Source: Syngnathus acus
Lineage: Eukaryota > Chordata > Actinopteri > Syngnathiformes > Syngnathidae
Assembly: GCF_901709675.1 (NCBI RefSeq)
Contig: NC_051094.1
Coordinates: 8,426,501-8,490,500, forward strand
Reading direction: 5' to 3'
DNA length: 64,000 nucleotides
The notes below the pieces were generated by a model, which was not told where the DNA came from, made no database searches, and worked only from the letters and a program-made list of their open reading frames with translations. The position numbers and the translations under genes were made by a program. This document shows, one piece after another, positions 28,101-37,861 of the stretch (position 1 is its first letter; each line of letters opens with the position of its first letter).

Positions 28101-31100
28101 TTTGCGCTGGCTGCGCTGATATAGCGCCCTCAATGAGCCCACGACAGGTGCCGGCCATTCCGCTGATAGGAGGGGCGCGGTCGAGTAGCACGTGACACTT
28201 CCTAATCTAGATTTAGGGCCTTTTTATTTGCTTGTTGTCAAAATTCCAATAATAGGTGGGACAAGACGCCTTATGTTCTCTTAAACCTTCTTTCATTCTT
28301 TCAATTGAAGACATTTTGGAGAATTCCATGTTTCTAACTTCAGCAGTTTAGAGACGGCCTATTTTTCAGTTTGTTGGATGAGGTTGTCATGACAGAACGT
28401 TAAGCCCATCAAAAACATTGAACATGTACCTGAAGTTGTACTGATGACATCTTTTGTTATTTTCTTCACTTCCTATTAATGTCTCTATATTTAGATTTAT
28501 TTGTTCATAGCATGCTAAGAGACTTGCTTTCGGGTGGTATCCTAAAAGGTCGAGTTGCTAGCCAGTCTCAGGACACATAAAGAGACAGACAACCAGTTAC
28601 ATTAAGATTCACACCGTCACCGAATGGGAACTAAAACTGCACAGCCTGCACTGAAGTCAGACAAATTCACTGCTCTGCCAGTGAATGGAGTGCGAGACCC
28701 CCAGGCGCAAACACAAGAGCTCTGTGGCCCTCTTGTGGTGTATTTCACACTACTTGCACTGCATTATGGCGCGAGGGGCATTCCTGTTATCGTAGTTCCC
28801 TTTGCTAAGAGAAATAAATGAACTACGACTTATCGCGACATGACACTCCAGTGTTCTCATTGTTTTGTACTCCCCATTTTGTTGTTTTTAACCTTTATTC
28901 ATTTCTCCTTGTTACAGCCTTTTATGTCCCCTCGATACCCGGGAGGACCCAGACCGCCCCTCAGGTTACCCAATCAGGTAAGTGACACAGTGACCCCTGC
29001 GGCACGACACTGGCGAGGAGAAAAGGTCATCAGCCTTTGTGGTAATGATGGATCATGTGTCGTCTGCAGGGCCTTGGTGGCGTGCCAGGAAGTCAGCCTA
29101 TGTTGGACCCCACGAGACAGCAAGGTGGGCTCACATAGATGAATGTTTGCACGGATAGGACATTTATGACTCTTTCCATGTTCTAGGACATCCAAATATG
29201 GGTGGACCAATGCAGCGGATGACGCCACCAAGGGGAATGGTGCCGCTCGGGCCCCAGGTGTGTACGTGTGTGTGTGATGTTTTTGCTAGCAACTCTCTTA
29301 CATGTTATTTTGGTTGCTTTGCCTTTGTAGAGCTATGGAGGAGGGATGAGGCCGCCACTGAATGCATTAGTTGGGCCGGGCATGCCGAGCATCAACATGT
29401 AAGTGGGACAAATATAATATTTGAATTTGGTGAGTTTTCAAGTTTGACCTATAAAAGTTAGCGCAATACGGATATCACCATGTGTTGCAATGATATATTC
29501 CTATATTACATATAAAGTGTGTGTTTATGTGTTCTTTCCAGGGGTCCAGGAGGTGGAAGACCCTGGCCAAATCCTCCCAATTCAAATTCTGTGAGTAATT
29601 GCACTCATCTTTTAGGTATTCAATTTTGATGTAATGTGACTTTTGTTGCATTTCTTTCAGACTCCTTATTCGTCTGCATCTCCAGGCAGTTATGTGGTGT
29701 GTATAATTAATCTCTTACAGTTACAGAGCATTATAGGTACACTGGAATTTTATTAAAGTGATTCTTACGGCACTTTTTAATTCACATTTCAGGGACCTCC
29801 AGGAGGAGGGGGACCGCCCGGGACCCCAATCATGCCAAGTCCAGCAGGTAAGATTTGCAAGTGTGTCTGTGTAGATGTGTGCTCCTTTTATTCACTCCGC
29901 ATGTTCCCTCAAAAGATTCAACCAATTCTGGAGACAACATGTATACCATGATCAACACAGGCCCCCCGGGTAGCAGTCGACCAAATGTGAGTTTTTGATC
30001 ATTAACTATTATGGTCAGGTTGTAATCTTGGTGACTGACCATGTGTGTCCGTAGTTCCCAATGGGTTCAGGAGGTGACGGTCCATTGGGGGGGATGGCTG
30101 GAATGGAGCCTCATCACATGAATGGATCATTAGGTACAAGAACAATGGGATCGCATTCGTTAAATAATTAGAAGAGGAATATGTTAATGATGTATGTGAT
30201 GTGCTTTACTCAGGCTCTGGCGACATGGACAGTCTCCCAAAGGTAAGATTATATTCTGAGTTTTATCTACAGTTTCTCTATTATCTGTCGCCTTTTGTGT
30301 GCTCAGAACTCTCCAGGGAATCTGAGTATGAGTAACCAGCCGGGAACTCCCAGAGAGGATGGAGAGATGACTGGAAACTTCCTCAACCCTTTTCAGAGTG
30401 AAAGTGTGAGTTGGTCAACTGCAAATGGCAGTTTAGTATACGTTGTGGCTAGCAAGCTAGTAAACATGTACTCTACTAATGTTAAGTTTGCGCTTGCTAT
30501 GAATGGACTTTTGCTTTAGTTTTACATTTTGGGAGAAGTTTAGTTGACAATAGTTGAAAATGGTTGATCACATCAAATGAATGAGTCGAAAAATTTGCGA
30601 GCGATAAAACAAGTGTTGTAATCGTTCTCAGTGCATAAAGTCAAAGTTGACCCGATTAATCGACTTTGCTGCTCTGTCTATTAATGTCCTGGTTTAAGTA
30701 CAACACTCTATGACAGGGGTGTTAAACTCATTTTTTCGCGGGCCGCATTGTAGTCATAGCTTCTTTTGGAGGGCCATTATGACCCAAACAAATGTATGAG
30801 TACCTCACATTATATACAGTAAAAGCTACAAAACAAACTGACAAATAACTCGTTTTCAAATCAGACGAGTAAAATATTTTTAAAAAATCAGACTGGTCAA
30901 ATATTTAAAAAAAAATATATATATATTAAAAGTGAAGACAATTTGCAATTCTAGTAATGACACACAAATTTGATGCACAATTTGTCTTCGTGGGCCACAT
31001 AAAATGATGTGGTGGGCCGTATCTGGCCCCCGGGCCTTGAGTTTGATACCTGTGTTTTAAAGAATGAAAACTGTCGCAATGTCAGCTGGAGGTTATTTGA

Positions 31101-31157
31101 CCGGATGTCTCCCATGTCTCCGCACAGTATTCTCCAAACATGACCATGAGCGTGTGA
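1168..31157 (+). CDS. ssbp2: Single-stranded DNA-binding protein 2 (SSBP2), LDB1-complex cofactor; 17 coding exons, 355 aa
   Basis: Nuclear cofactor that binds and stabilises LDB1 in LIM-homeodomain/GATA transcription complexes. Exons: 1168-1223, 15647-15719, 17758-17819, 17914-17998, 27623-27712, 28918-28977, 29070-29124, 29187-29257, 29331-29398, 29542-29590, 29661-29696, 29793-29847, 29916-29986, 30055-30133, 30214-30242, 30307-30405, 31128-31157. All junctions are GT/AG and the frame closes exactly (1068 nt). The start [19 protein letters not shown] matches the MYGKGKS-type N-terminus of SSBP2 rather than the MFAKGK of SSBP3. Residues ~19-94 form the conserved LisH/LUFS (FORWARD) module, including [20 protein letters not shown] and the [18 protein letters not shown] block. 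The rest is Pro/Gly/Met-rich and ends in SPNMTMSV. The exon with [15 protein letters not shown] is four residues shorter than the longest human isoform as I remember it. Human SSBP2 (5q14) and IQGAP2/F2R (5q13) share a chromosome arm, supporting the paralogue call. Confidence 0.95.
2889..3094 (+). mobile_element. L2/SINE-type 3' tail, degenerate
   Basis: The order of motifs (gggcgctttcaagttctgcg, cttcctcccacattccaaaa, gtgtgaatgttcatgtctgt, caaccagtccagcgtgtagc, ggataggctccagc, ending in atggatga) follows the widespread teleost L2/SINE tail that normally finishes in GGAT repeats. Identification is from memory of that consensus. Internal deletions are evident. A shorter related piece (ttaggataagcagtatagaa) is seen at about 20165-20190. 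Confidence 0.6.
12530..13030. promoter_or_regulatory. Candidate conserved non-coding element in ssbp2 intron 1
   Basis: A non-repetitive block of balanced composition stands out from AT-rich flanks. It has two copies of the palindromic homeodomain-type core gattaatca at 12551-12559 and 12950-12958, about 400 bases apart, plus several TAAT cores (for example ttaatgaatgaa near 12882-12893). No exon is supported. Enhancer function is inferred from motif clustering only; alignment to other fish is needed to support it. Confidence 0.3.
17615..17715 (+). repeat. Two poly-C tracts upstream of ssbp2 exon 3
   Basis: Runs of 20 C (17615-17634) and 18 C (17698-17715) flank a short TC-rich stretch ending 42 bases before ssbp2 exon 3. 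They lie in the pyrimidine-rich zone upstream of the acceptor. Such runs are also prone to length errors in sequencing. Confidence 0.85.
19913..20040 (+). mobile_element. Truncated hAT-like MITE fragment
   Basis: The stretch gaagacaatttataattt followed by gggccacataaaataatgtg and ccggtccttgggtttgacaa is clearly homologous to the 3' half of the longer element at 30714-31054 in this window (same order: gaagacaatttgcaatt, gggccacataaaatgatgtg, gggccttgagtttgata). The 5' half and terminal inverted repeat are missing, so this is a truncated copy. Confidence 0.6.
20622..20969 (+). mobile_element. 3' end of a non-LTR retrotransposon (Rex1/L2/CR1-like)
   Basis: The motif cagcttcgtactccaggctg followed by ttaggatcctgaactcgctc is the typical decayed coding end of fish LINEs. 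The segment then runs through gtctcgtcaccgtgggatgg and gacaataaagctgactttga and ends in a tandem tgactt tail, the usual 3' end of such elements. Only the 3' end is present, as expected for 5'-truncated insertion. The clade is assigned from memory and is uncertain. Confidence 0.6.
22634..22704 (+). repeat. Degenerate telomere-like (TTAGGG) repeat patch
   Basis: About 70 bases contain repeated ttaggg/ttagag/ggttag units (for example gttagggtagaggtttgggt and gattagggttagaggtt) in a short irregular array inside ssbp2 intron 4. It resembles a small interstitial telomeric-like sequence or a similar minisatellite. Confidence 0.6.
25646..25774. mobile_element. Short MITE with terminal inverted repeats
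   Basis: The left end acactgtcagaga and the right end ttctgccagtgt are imperfect inverted repeats about 129 bases apart. The interior carries gtacaaaatcgtac and aggtacgtt motifs typical of short non-autonomous fish elements. A clear target-site duplication is not visible, so superfamily is not assigned. Confidence 0.45.
27939..28200. mobile_element. GACA-rich repeat fragment, possible unclassified mobile element
   Basis: A GACA-rich stretch runs into a GC-rich tail with motifs gctgataggaggggcg and cacgtgac. A similar order (cgctgatcagggcacggg, ggaggggcga, cacgtga) is seen in the insertion at 35535-35876, so the two probably belong to one repeat family. It sits 227 bases after ssbp2 exon 5. 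Boundaries are approximate. Confidence 0.35.
30714..31054. mobile_element. hAT-like MITE in the last intron of ssbp2
   Basis: The left end caggggtgttaaactca and the right end tgagtttgatacctgtg are near-matching terminal inverted repeats. The inside carries the characteristic gcgggccgcattg and gggccacataaaatgatgtg blocks of a very common teleost non-autonomous hAT-type element. No transposase frame is present. An 8-bp target duplication is not obvious, implying age or decay. It lies between exon 16 and the terminal coding exon 17. Confidence 0.65.
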
Positions 31158-31710
31158 AGACAAGGCCGGCAGTTGACTGCTGCCAACCTTCGACAAAAAG
31201 GATCACACCTGATGTCACGTTGAGCCGTGACTCCGCCTCCTCCTCCTCGCCCTTGACCTCCCCGATCGGGACAGCGACCCAGGACGTTGTCCTAACGCCA
31301 CCCCACCATCCCCCGATGTTCGTCTCATCTAACTTGTCCCGTTCCAAATCACCACTCGGCCACACATCAATCCTTCTTCTGCAACTTTGCGACTGTAAAA
31401 AGGAACAATTCAAACACGGGGAGGAAAACCCGAGTGTGTTTGAGCGGGGACCTTTCATGCCGCAAAAGACAAGACGTATTTATTTTAAACATTAAAGACA
31501 ATCTCGATGGTTAGCTATACTGTAACCGGTTGTCACCATTGTTTTTTTTTTTGTAACTTTCCTAACAAATTCTTTACAGAGGGGACACATTACAATTGCA
31601 TTACCTTGAAAATGTATTTGATTTACCGCAGATTTGTAGGTTGCTGGCCTTTTCTACATTTGCTTGTCCTCCACTCACACTATGTAGGAAGAAACATGGC
31701 ATCTAATAAA
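31158..31710 (+). terminator. ssbp2: ssbp2 3'UTR with candidate polyadenylation signals
   Basis: After the stop at 31155-31157, an attaaa at 31491-31496 and an aataaa at 31705-31710 are the first good signals on this strand. Use of either would give a 3'UTR of roughly 350-570 bases. Longer isoforms toward the convergent lipocalin copy A are possible. Confidence 0.45.
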
Positions 31711-32665
31711 TGTGTTTCTCTCAATTCTAATTCTAAAAAGAAGCCAATTTTCTAAGATAGACTAAATCAAATAATGACTTTTTTTTGTCTATTGTGGCCC
31801 ATGTAATGTGTTTTCTGAACTTTGATGCCAAATAATCCACAATATTGCTCCATGACTGCAATCCAAGTTATTTACCTTTTTTTTTTTTTTTTTACAGTCG
31901 ACATTTACAGTAAGACAACGCAAGAAGATTCATCTTCAAAAAATCCAACTCGTCATCCGATCAAACTGTGACATCAGTGTGGACAAACAGAGTGGTTGGT
32001 ACAGAAAGTGAGATGGTTTCTAATTCCTGTTTTTTGATGTTTAATTTATGGTGTACAAAAGGTCCACGTGCCTGTGAACATCCGCATTCCTAGATGTACA
32101 GCCCACAAATGTAGCTCACAAAATGTCTTGTATGTGTATTTGATATTATGATTCATATTATTTAAGGAAACTTCTTATTGTTATTGGGAGGAATGGACTA
32201 ACGATGACGACGCAATGCGACACATTTAACAGGAGATGGACTTTATTTGTGGTTCTTTTGTAAGTATGAAGCCATAGGTGCGGGTACAAGATGCATTTGT
32301 AAATTGGACCATGTTTGGTGGCAGTACGTTGAACTCCATTTGTGATGTGTTCACTTCTTTTTTTATTCTTGTATTCCGTTTTTGTAAATATACAGAGAAG
32401 TATTTCATGGTTTTGAATATGCTGTTATAAAGCTTCTCTTCCCTCAGCCAGTGTCTCATCTCTTGTCTCTTTTGTGTTTAGCAATGAAGCTGCTCATATT
32501 TTTCTCCTGAACTGTCATGTGGCCATTTGTACCATTTTTTATTCGATTGAATGTCTTTGTATATATGAATTTATAGCAAAGCTTTTGACACGTGTAATGT
32601 AAAAGTGATTTTTGATGTGTTTAAGTAACACAATGATGGGAAGATACCTAAACGGCTGAGAACAT
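31711..32665. other. Intergenic spacer between ssbp2 and lipocalin A 3' ends
   Basis: The two genes are tail-to-tail. I see no coding exon here, only AT-rich sequence with poly-T runs (about 31877-31895). An attaaa on the minus strand (tttaat at 32666-32671) is the likely polyadenylation signal of lipocalin copy A. The segment could also hold distal ssbp2 3'UTR. Confidence 0.5.
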
Positions 32666-32742
32666 TTTAATACACTAAGAAACAGAGTTCGATCCGAAAC
32701 AAACCAATCAGACTTCTCATGTAATGTGACATAGTCTCCCCA

Positions 32743-34089
32743 TTAGATGTTCTCTTCTGGACACAGATCTGTAAAAAAGGAGAAGCCATGACAGTTGACT
32801 GTGATAACGTCACGGAGACAGAATGGGAAGCATTGTTCTTACCTGTGCCGTTTCCAAAATGCAACTCTTTGGTGAATTTGAGGCACGCTGCCTGTTTCTT
32901 GAAAACTTCGACTTGATCGTCAGTGACTTTTCCCGATTTTGCTGTTGCACATATCAACAAATTTCAGAGCTGGGAAAAACTTTGTCAAACACGTCGTATT
33001 TGGAGTGATGTTGGATGACTTTATTTTGTGTGGAGTAAGAGATACATCTATACTCACTTAGGAGGTAGAGGAATCTGCCGCTTAGGGGCATTGAGTTGGG
33101 GATCTTCAATACCATGTTGTCCACCAAGAGGAGGCAGTCAGGACATGTCTTCAAGTATCTCTCAACATGAATTTCCTTAGCGTCGCTAAAGTGAGCTATA
33201 AGATAAGAACAAAGGGGGGCGGGGTCGTACAGTGCCCTTCACTAAAGGAGTTGAATCCATCCATCCATCCATCCATCCATCCATCCATCCATCCATCCAT
33301 CCATCCATCCATCCATCCATCCATCCATCCATCCATCCATCCAACCCACATTTTAAGCGGAACTTTGAATCCGCAATGGCTGCAATCACATTATTCCATC
33401 AATCAACCAATCAATCAACCAATCAATCAATCAGAATATACTGACCTTCCACAGTGTCAGAGCTGCTTGGATACACCGAAGTACCATTATCAAAAGTGCA
33501 GTTTCCATTTCTGGTAAAGAAATTTAAGCTGTTAGTGCTACTGTTATCCATTGTACCTTTTTGCTGAATATTCAAGAACAAGTGTGAGTGAAACAATAAA
33601 ATTACATTTTTTCACTCCAGGTCACTGTGTAGTTGTCAGTGTCGGGCCCAGGTGAGACTTCCATCCAGTAGCTGGTAGTTTTATTAAGTTCGTCCAAGTA
33701 TTGCTCAGTGTCTGACGTTCCGATATTATAGATCCATTTTCCGGGAATCTAGGGAAACATACACACAACCAAAAAGCGACCAACTTGTTGATTGGTTTTC
33801 TACCAAAATACAAATTATTTGCAAATTTTGCATTCACTATTATATAAAAAGAACATTTGAGCAAAAAAGAATAATAATCGCATGTTTTAATATCATAGGT
33901 AGGAATATATAAGTACCTAGACATACATAGCGGTATGGTTCTTTTTAACCAGTTTCAAGGAGATATTGCTTTTTTACAGCATACCTGAGTTCGGTCAGTC
34001 AGAGGGGCTACAAGCTCTTCACAGCTCGGATCAGACGAAGCAGCCAGAGAGGTGAGAGCCAGCAGAGCGAAACAATAGTGAGCAATCAT
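32743..34089 (-). CDS. Secreted orosomucoid/PSTBP-like lipocalin, copy A; 6 exons, 191 aa
   Basis: Probable plasma lipocalin binding small hydrophobic ligands, of the alpha-1-acid glycoprotein / fish saxitoxin-tetrodotoxin-binding-protein family. Exons in transcript order: 33985-34089, 33606-33748, 33446-33510, 33058-33195, 32843-32941, 32743-32768; intron phases 0-2-1-1-1 and 576 nt in total. Residues 1-18 are a signal peptide ([18 protein letters not shown]). The mature start SCEELVAPL and the GKW motif (residues 38-40) mark the first lipocalin strand. A CPDC pair, [10 protein letters not shown] and the C-terminal DLCPEE supply cysteines arranged as in orosomucoid. Five N-glycosylation sequons are visible (NKT, NYT, NCT, NGT, NGT), in keeping with a heavily glycosylated plasma protein. 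Family assignment is from residue patterns; orthology to a named orm gene is unresolved. Confidence 0.75.
33255..33434. repeat. (ATCC)n and (AATC)n microsatellites in lipocalin A intron 3
   Basis: A near-perfect 4-base array of about 22 units runs from 33255 to 33343 and is followed after ~50 bases by a shorter, impure aatc/aacc array at about 33397-33434. On the minus strand the first array reads (GGAT)n, the usual terminus of the fish L2/SINE tail family, which may be its origin. Confidence 0.9.
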
Positions 34090-34169
34090 GATGAGATAGA
34101 TGTCTGATGGGTTGACACAAAGCTGTGAGAAGGGAAAATGCCAATGGTGGCCGCCGCCAAAAAAGAAGG

Positions 34170-34182
34170 ATTTATGTAGTCG

Positions 34183-34266
<84 letters not shown>
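34170..34266 (-). promoter_or_regulatory. Lipocalin A promoter: TATA-like box with adjacent CT tract
   Basis: On the minus strand a TATA-like acataaat (plus 34170-34177) lies 80 bases upstream of the start codon. It is directly preceded by a pure CT dinucleotide tract of ~82 bases (plus-strand GA at 34185-34266). The same arrangement is seen in copy B, so the tract was probably duplicated with the gene. Confidence 0.5.
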
Positions 34267-34270
<4 letters not shown>

Positions 34271-35312
34271 GCAAGCAAGGACTTCTTGTGTGTGATCATT
34301 GATGGTGATATGTGAGTTTCTGAAGTCCTTAAAAGCTAAATGATTATAGTGACAATTTTTGATTGTATAAAATTTAAGTTCAGTGAAATCATGATGGCAA
34401 AAAATGGCAAATGAAATTACTCTAACTTGGGTGTAGCTTTGCGGACAGTGTTATGTAAGAATGATCAATAGCTGGTTCTGGTTGATGTAAACTTTGACCT
34501 TTGTTTTGTCTGGAGTTATACAAGCTTGCTCACGATCGGGGTTGTGCAAACAAATTGGACGTGGATAAGTATTGTGACTGTCATGAGACGATTGATTTAT
34601 GACACTTGTCAATGACATGTCATCTTTCTGAAACTAAATGAGCGTGCTGCCATTAGAGTGATTGAAAAGTGCGCCTAATATAGAGATGGACCAAAATATT
34701 AACTATACCAAAAATATGTCAGTGAAGAGAGCACCGCCCCGCCCCGCCCCTTTAGTTCCATTTTTTTTCTCTGCTCCAGTGTGCCACATTTCCTTCTTGT
34801 CAGCTGACCTCAGGTGTTTTTTTTTCTCTGTCCTTTTTTTCCCCAACTGCATGGTTGTTGTGAGGTAAATGTCACTGTTTACACTTTGTCTTTAAACTCA
34901 TGTACTAAATGCGCATGCTCTGCAGATCATGTGTATTGTGGTTTAATCTTAATTAACTTAATCATTTGAGGCCCAAGCTGGTGAGCCAATCACTGCAATT
35001 GGTCCGTTTATGTAATGAGCACATTTCACCTCCCCACGCCCCAAGAAAATATACTTAAGTGAATTCCACGTTCGTCTTGAGAACAAAGTTAACAAGCCTC
35101 CAAAACAGACACTTTTCACATTCTCCCAAATTTTGATATTTTCAACCATCCCGTTAAAGTCCATTGACCAAATCTCATTTTACTAATTTGTAGGAAAAAT
35201 AATAAAACATGACTTTTAATGATAAAGCAAGAAACACAAAGATAACAAACTGATATCAAATGAGTATCATCTAACCAAAAGGTAGATCGGATGACTGTCT
35301 TTTTCCTCCCTT

Positions 35313-36749
35313 TTATAGATCCTCTTCCCAACACAGATCTGAAAAAGAGCAAAGCCTTAAGTCAGGTGTCAAAATCAGAACGGACCGAACGGGAAGCGTC
35401 GTTCTTACCGGTGCTGTTTCCAAAGTGCAAACTTTGGGTGAATTTGAGGCAAGCGGCCCGTTTCTTGAAAACCTCTAATTGATCGCCATCGAGTCTTCCC
35501 GATTTTGCTGTGGCACACACAGACAAAGTCATGATGTCAGATCTGTCATGAAGTGGATGGACCTGGGCAACCAAATGCAGCTTGGACCAGGGTTTATTGA
35601 AGGAACTCAAAAGACTAGAGACGAGAATAACTGAACAGAAAGACGAAACAAGACGAGACCAGACAAGCAACTACAAAAACAGGAAACAAGAAGACATGAC
35701 ACGCAAACAATCCGACGGGAGTGAGGGGCAGACAGGACTTAAATACAAGACAGCTAACGAGAGGCAAGTGAGGATGATCACGCTGATCAGGGCACGGGAG
35801 GGGCGAGCACACAGACACGTGAACCGAAACTATGACAACATTAAAACAAGGAAACTAACTGTGACAGATCTTGACAGGATCAGCTCTTTTTAAGTAGAGC
35901 ATAAGCTAGAGACAGCTTCAGACTCACTAAAGAGTACAAGGAATCGGCCATTTTGCTGTGCCTCATTGGGGAGGTTCAATATCATGGTGTCAATCAAGAG
36001 GAGGCAGTCAGGACACGTCTTCAAGTATGACTCAGAATGTATTTCCTCAGAGGTTTTGTAGTGAGCTGTAAAAAAATAAAACATACATCATTAAGTGGCA
36101 CTTGGTGCCACAACGGTTGCTTGGCAACAAGTAACATGGATCAGAACACTCTCAGGATGTACTTACATTGTACATTTGCAGAACTGCTTGAGAACGTGGA
36201 AGTAGCATTATCAAAAGTGCAATTTCTATCTCTGGTAAATACAAGTGAAGCTGTTAGTGCTACTGTCATCCATTTTGTTTAGAAAGAAAAAAAGGGGAAT
36301 GAAAGTTACAAAGTTACATTTTGTCTTTCCAGGTCAGTGTGAAGTTATTAGTGTTGGCACAGGTGAGATTTCAATCCAGGAGTTGGTAACTGTTTTAAGT
36401 TCATTCAAGAAATCCTTATTGTCTGATGTTGGAACATTAAATTTCCATTTCCCAGAAATCTATGGAGACATACACACGTCCAAAAGACACCAACAAAATC
36501 TTGGCATGATTGTTTGGTTAGAAAAAATGGATCATTTACCTGTTTTTGGTTCAGTCTCTACAATGTCTTGTATATTTACTGTGTACATTAAGATTTTGTT
36601 CTTTTTAGGAAATTCCAAGCATATGATCCTTTGATATAACATACCAGGTTCCGATCATCGAGAGGTATGACGAGCTCTTCGCAGCTCAGATCAGACGTAG
36701 CGGTCAGGCAGGACAGAGCCAGCAGACCAAAACAATAGTGAGCAAACAT
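35313..36749 (-). pseudogene. Orosomucoid/PSTBP-like lipocalin, copy B; frameshifted
   Basis: Tandem paralogue of copy A with the same six-exon structure: 36645-36749, 36318-36459, 36167-36231, 35928-36065, 35409-35507, 35313-35338. Exon sizes equal those of A (105, 143, 65, 138, 99, 26) except exon 2, which has 142 nt. The missing base lies near 36357-36361, where A has one more base after the shared tcacct. The frame from the start codon then meets a TGA at about 36336-36338. Using the alternative donor 9-10 bases downstream does not avoid this stop. Signal peptide (MFAHYCFGLLALSCLTA), GKW, CPDC and LCWEE remain recognisable and splice sites are intact, so the break is either recent or a sequence error. 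If intact it would encode about 191 aa. Intron 4 carries a ~340-base insertion absent from A. Confidence 0.7.
35535..35876. mobile_element. Insertion with short inverted termini in intron 4 of lipocalin B
   Basis: Copy A has a 116-base intron 4, while copy B has one of 420 bases. The extra sequence is bounded by tgtcagatctgtca (35535-35548) and tgacagatcttgaca (35862-35876), which are near-perfect inverted repeats of each other, though each is also partly self-palindromic. It is A- and GACA-rich with a GC-rich block (gggcacgggaggggcga) shared with 27939-28200. No target duplication or transposase is seen; the family is unknown. Confidence 0.5.
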
Positions 36750-36792
36750 CACGATGTGTTTTAAGACAACTGGACACGATGCTAAGAGAAGC

Positions 36793-36918
<126 letters not shown>

Positions 36919-37664
36919 AAAATTGGACAGATCCAGGAATTGGGTCAAATTGACCCAACTTCGTAGATATTTTGCACAGAACAATTTTTTTTTTTTTTTT
37001 TGCACAAAACAACCCAACAAATTGTTGGTCTAGAAATCTTTTGGAGCTTCAATCACACAGAAACCAGAAAAAAGAGACACGGCCAACCTAAACAAAAGTG
37101 AACAAACATGATGAGATGTCATGATGACAGTTGGACATGATGAGAACTAATGCAATCAAAAACAGCAAATGACTGTCTCGAAGTTTGAGTTTCACAGATA
37201 TCTAAATGACAGAAAGCAAAATCCCCCAATTTTTTTTTTAATCGTTGAAGGTTCCCTCACCTTCACCTCGTTTGAATTGGGTGAGCCTAACTTAGACATA
37301 AAATATTGATTGGACTGACAAAATCAAATATTGACATGGAATACTTGAACGTTGAACTGGAAGTGATTTGACTTTCAAGTTTTTCTTTGACCCAACCTCA
37401 TCATGAGCTCTCTAAACTTTAATGTCAAAATGGTACATTCAATCTAAATTCAGGATTTGGGAACCCCCTTATGGGACCCCCACCCTTATCCAACACTGAC
37501 ACACACAGAAAAACTAAATTAGGAGGAAAATGAGAAAGCGTGACGTCTGCTGTCAGTGTTGGTAAATTGTTTTTGGATTCAATAGGTCCGTTGTTTTTTT
37601 TGGGGTTGTTTTTTTTGGGGGGGGGCTGTATGGTTTCTCGCCTGGGACCCTTAGGGTGGGGGTC

Positions 37665-37861
37665 TATAAACACCCACTGTTGCACAACACATCTTAGTAT
37701 GCTTGTTCCTTCCTATTCAAATACTGCCATTACGTAACAGGATGAATAGAACACAAGAGAGCCATGGGCTTTGCATCAGGGTGTTCCAGCCCACTGTTAT
37801 ACAACTTGCAGGCAGCCTCCCTGACATCCTCACACTACACGGTGGTCTCGCATCTTGAGCC
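37665..37861 (+). promoter_or_regulatory. Lipocalin C promoter region with C/EBP-like sites
   Basis: A tataaa is present at 37665-37670 and a weaker ttatacaa at about 37797-37804. Between them lie ttgcacaa (about 37680-37687) and attacgtaac (37729-37738), which resemble C/EBP and PAR-bZIP sites typical of liver and acute-phase genes. If the weaker box is used, the 5'UTR would be ~35 bases and both sites would fall in the proximal promoter. This is inferred from motifs only. Confidence 0.35.

Noticed and set aside
31093-31495. Long open frames on both strands over the ssbp2 last exon and 3'UTR
   Set aside because: They overlap the verified terminal exon in other frames and have no splice or homology support.
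33167-33517. Frames rich in HPSI or MDGW repeats
   Set aside because: Direct translation of the (ATCC)n microsatellite.
35582-35893. 103-codon frame in lipocalin B intron 4
   Set aside because: Lies within the A-rich insertion; composition-driven, with no recognisable domain.
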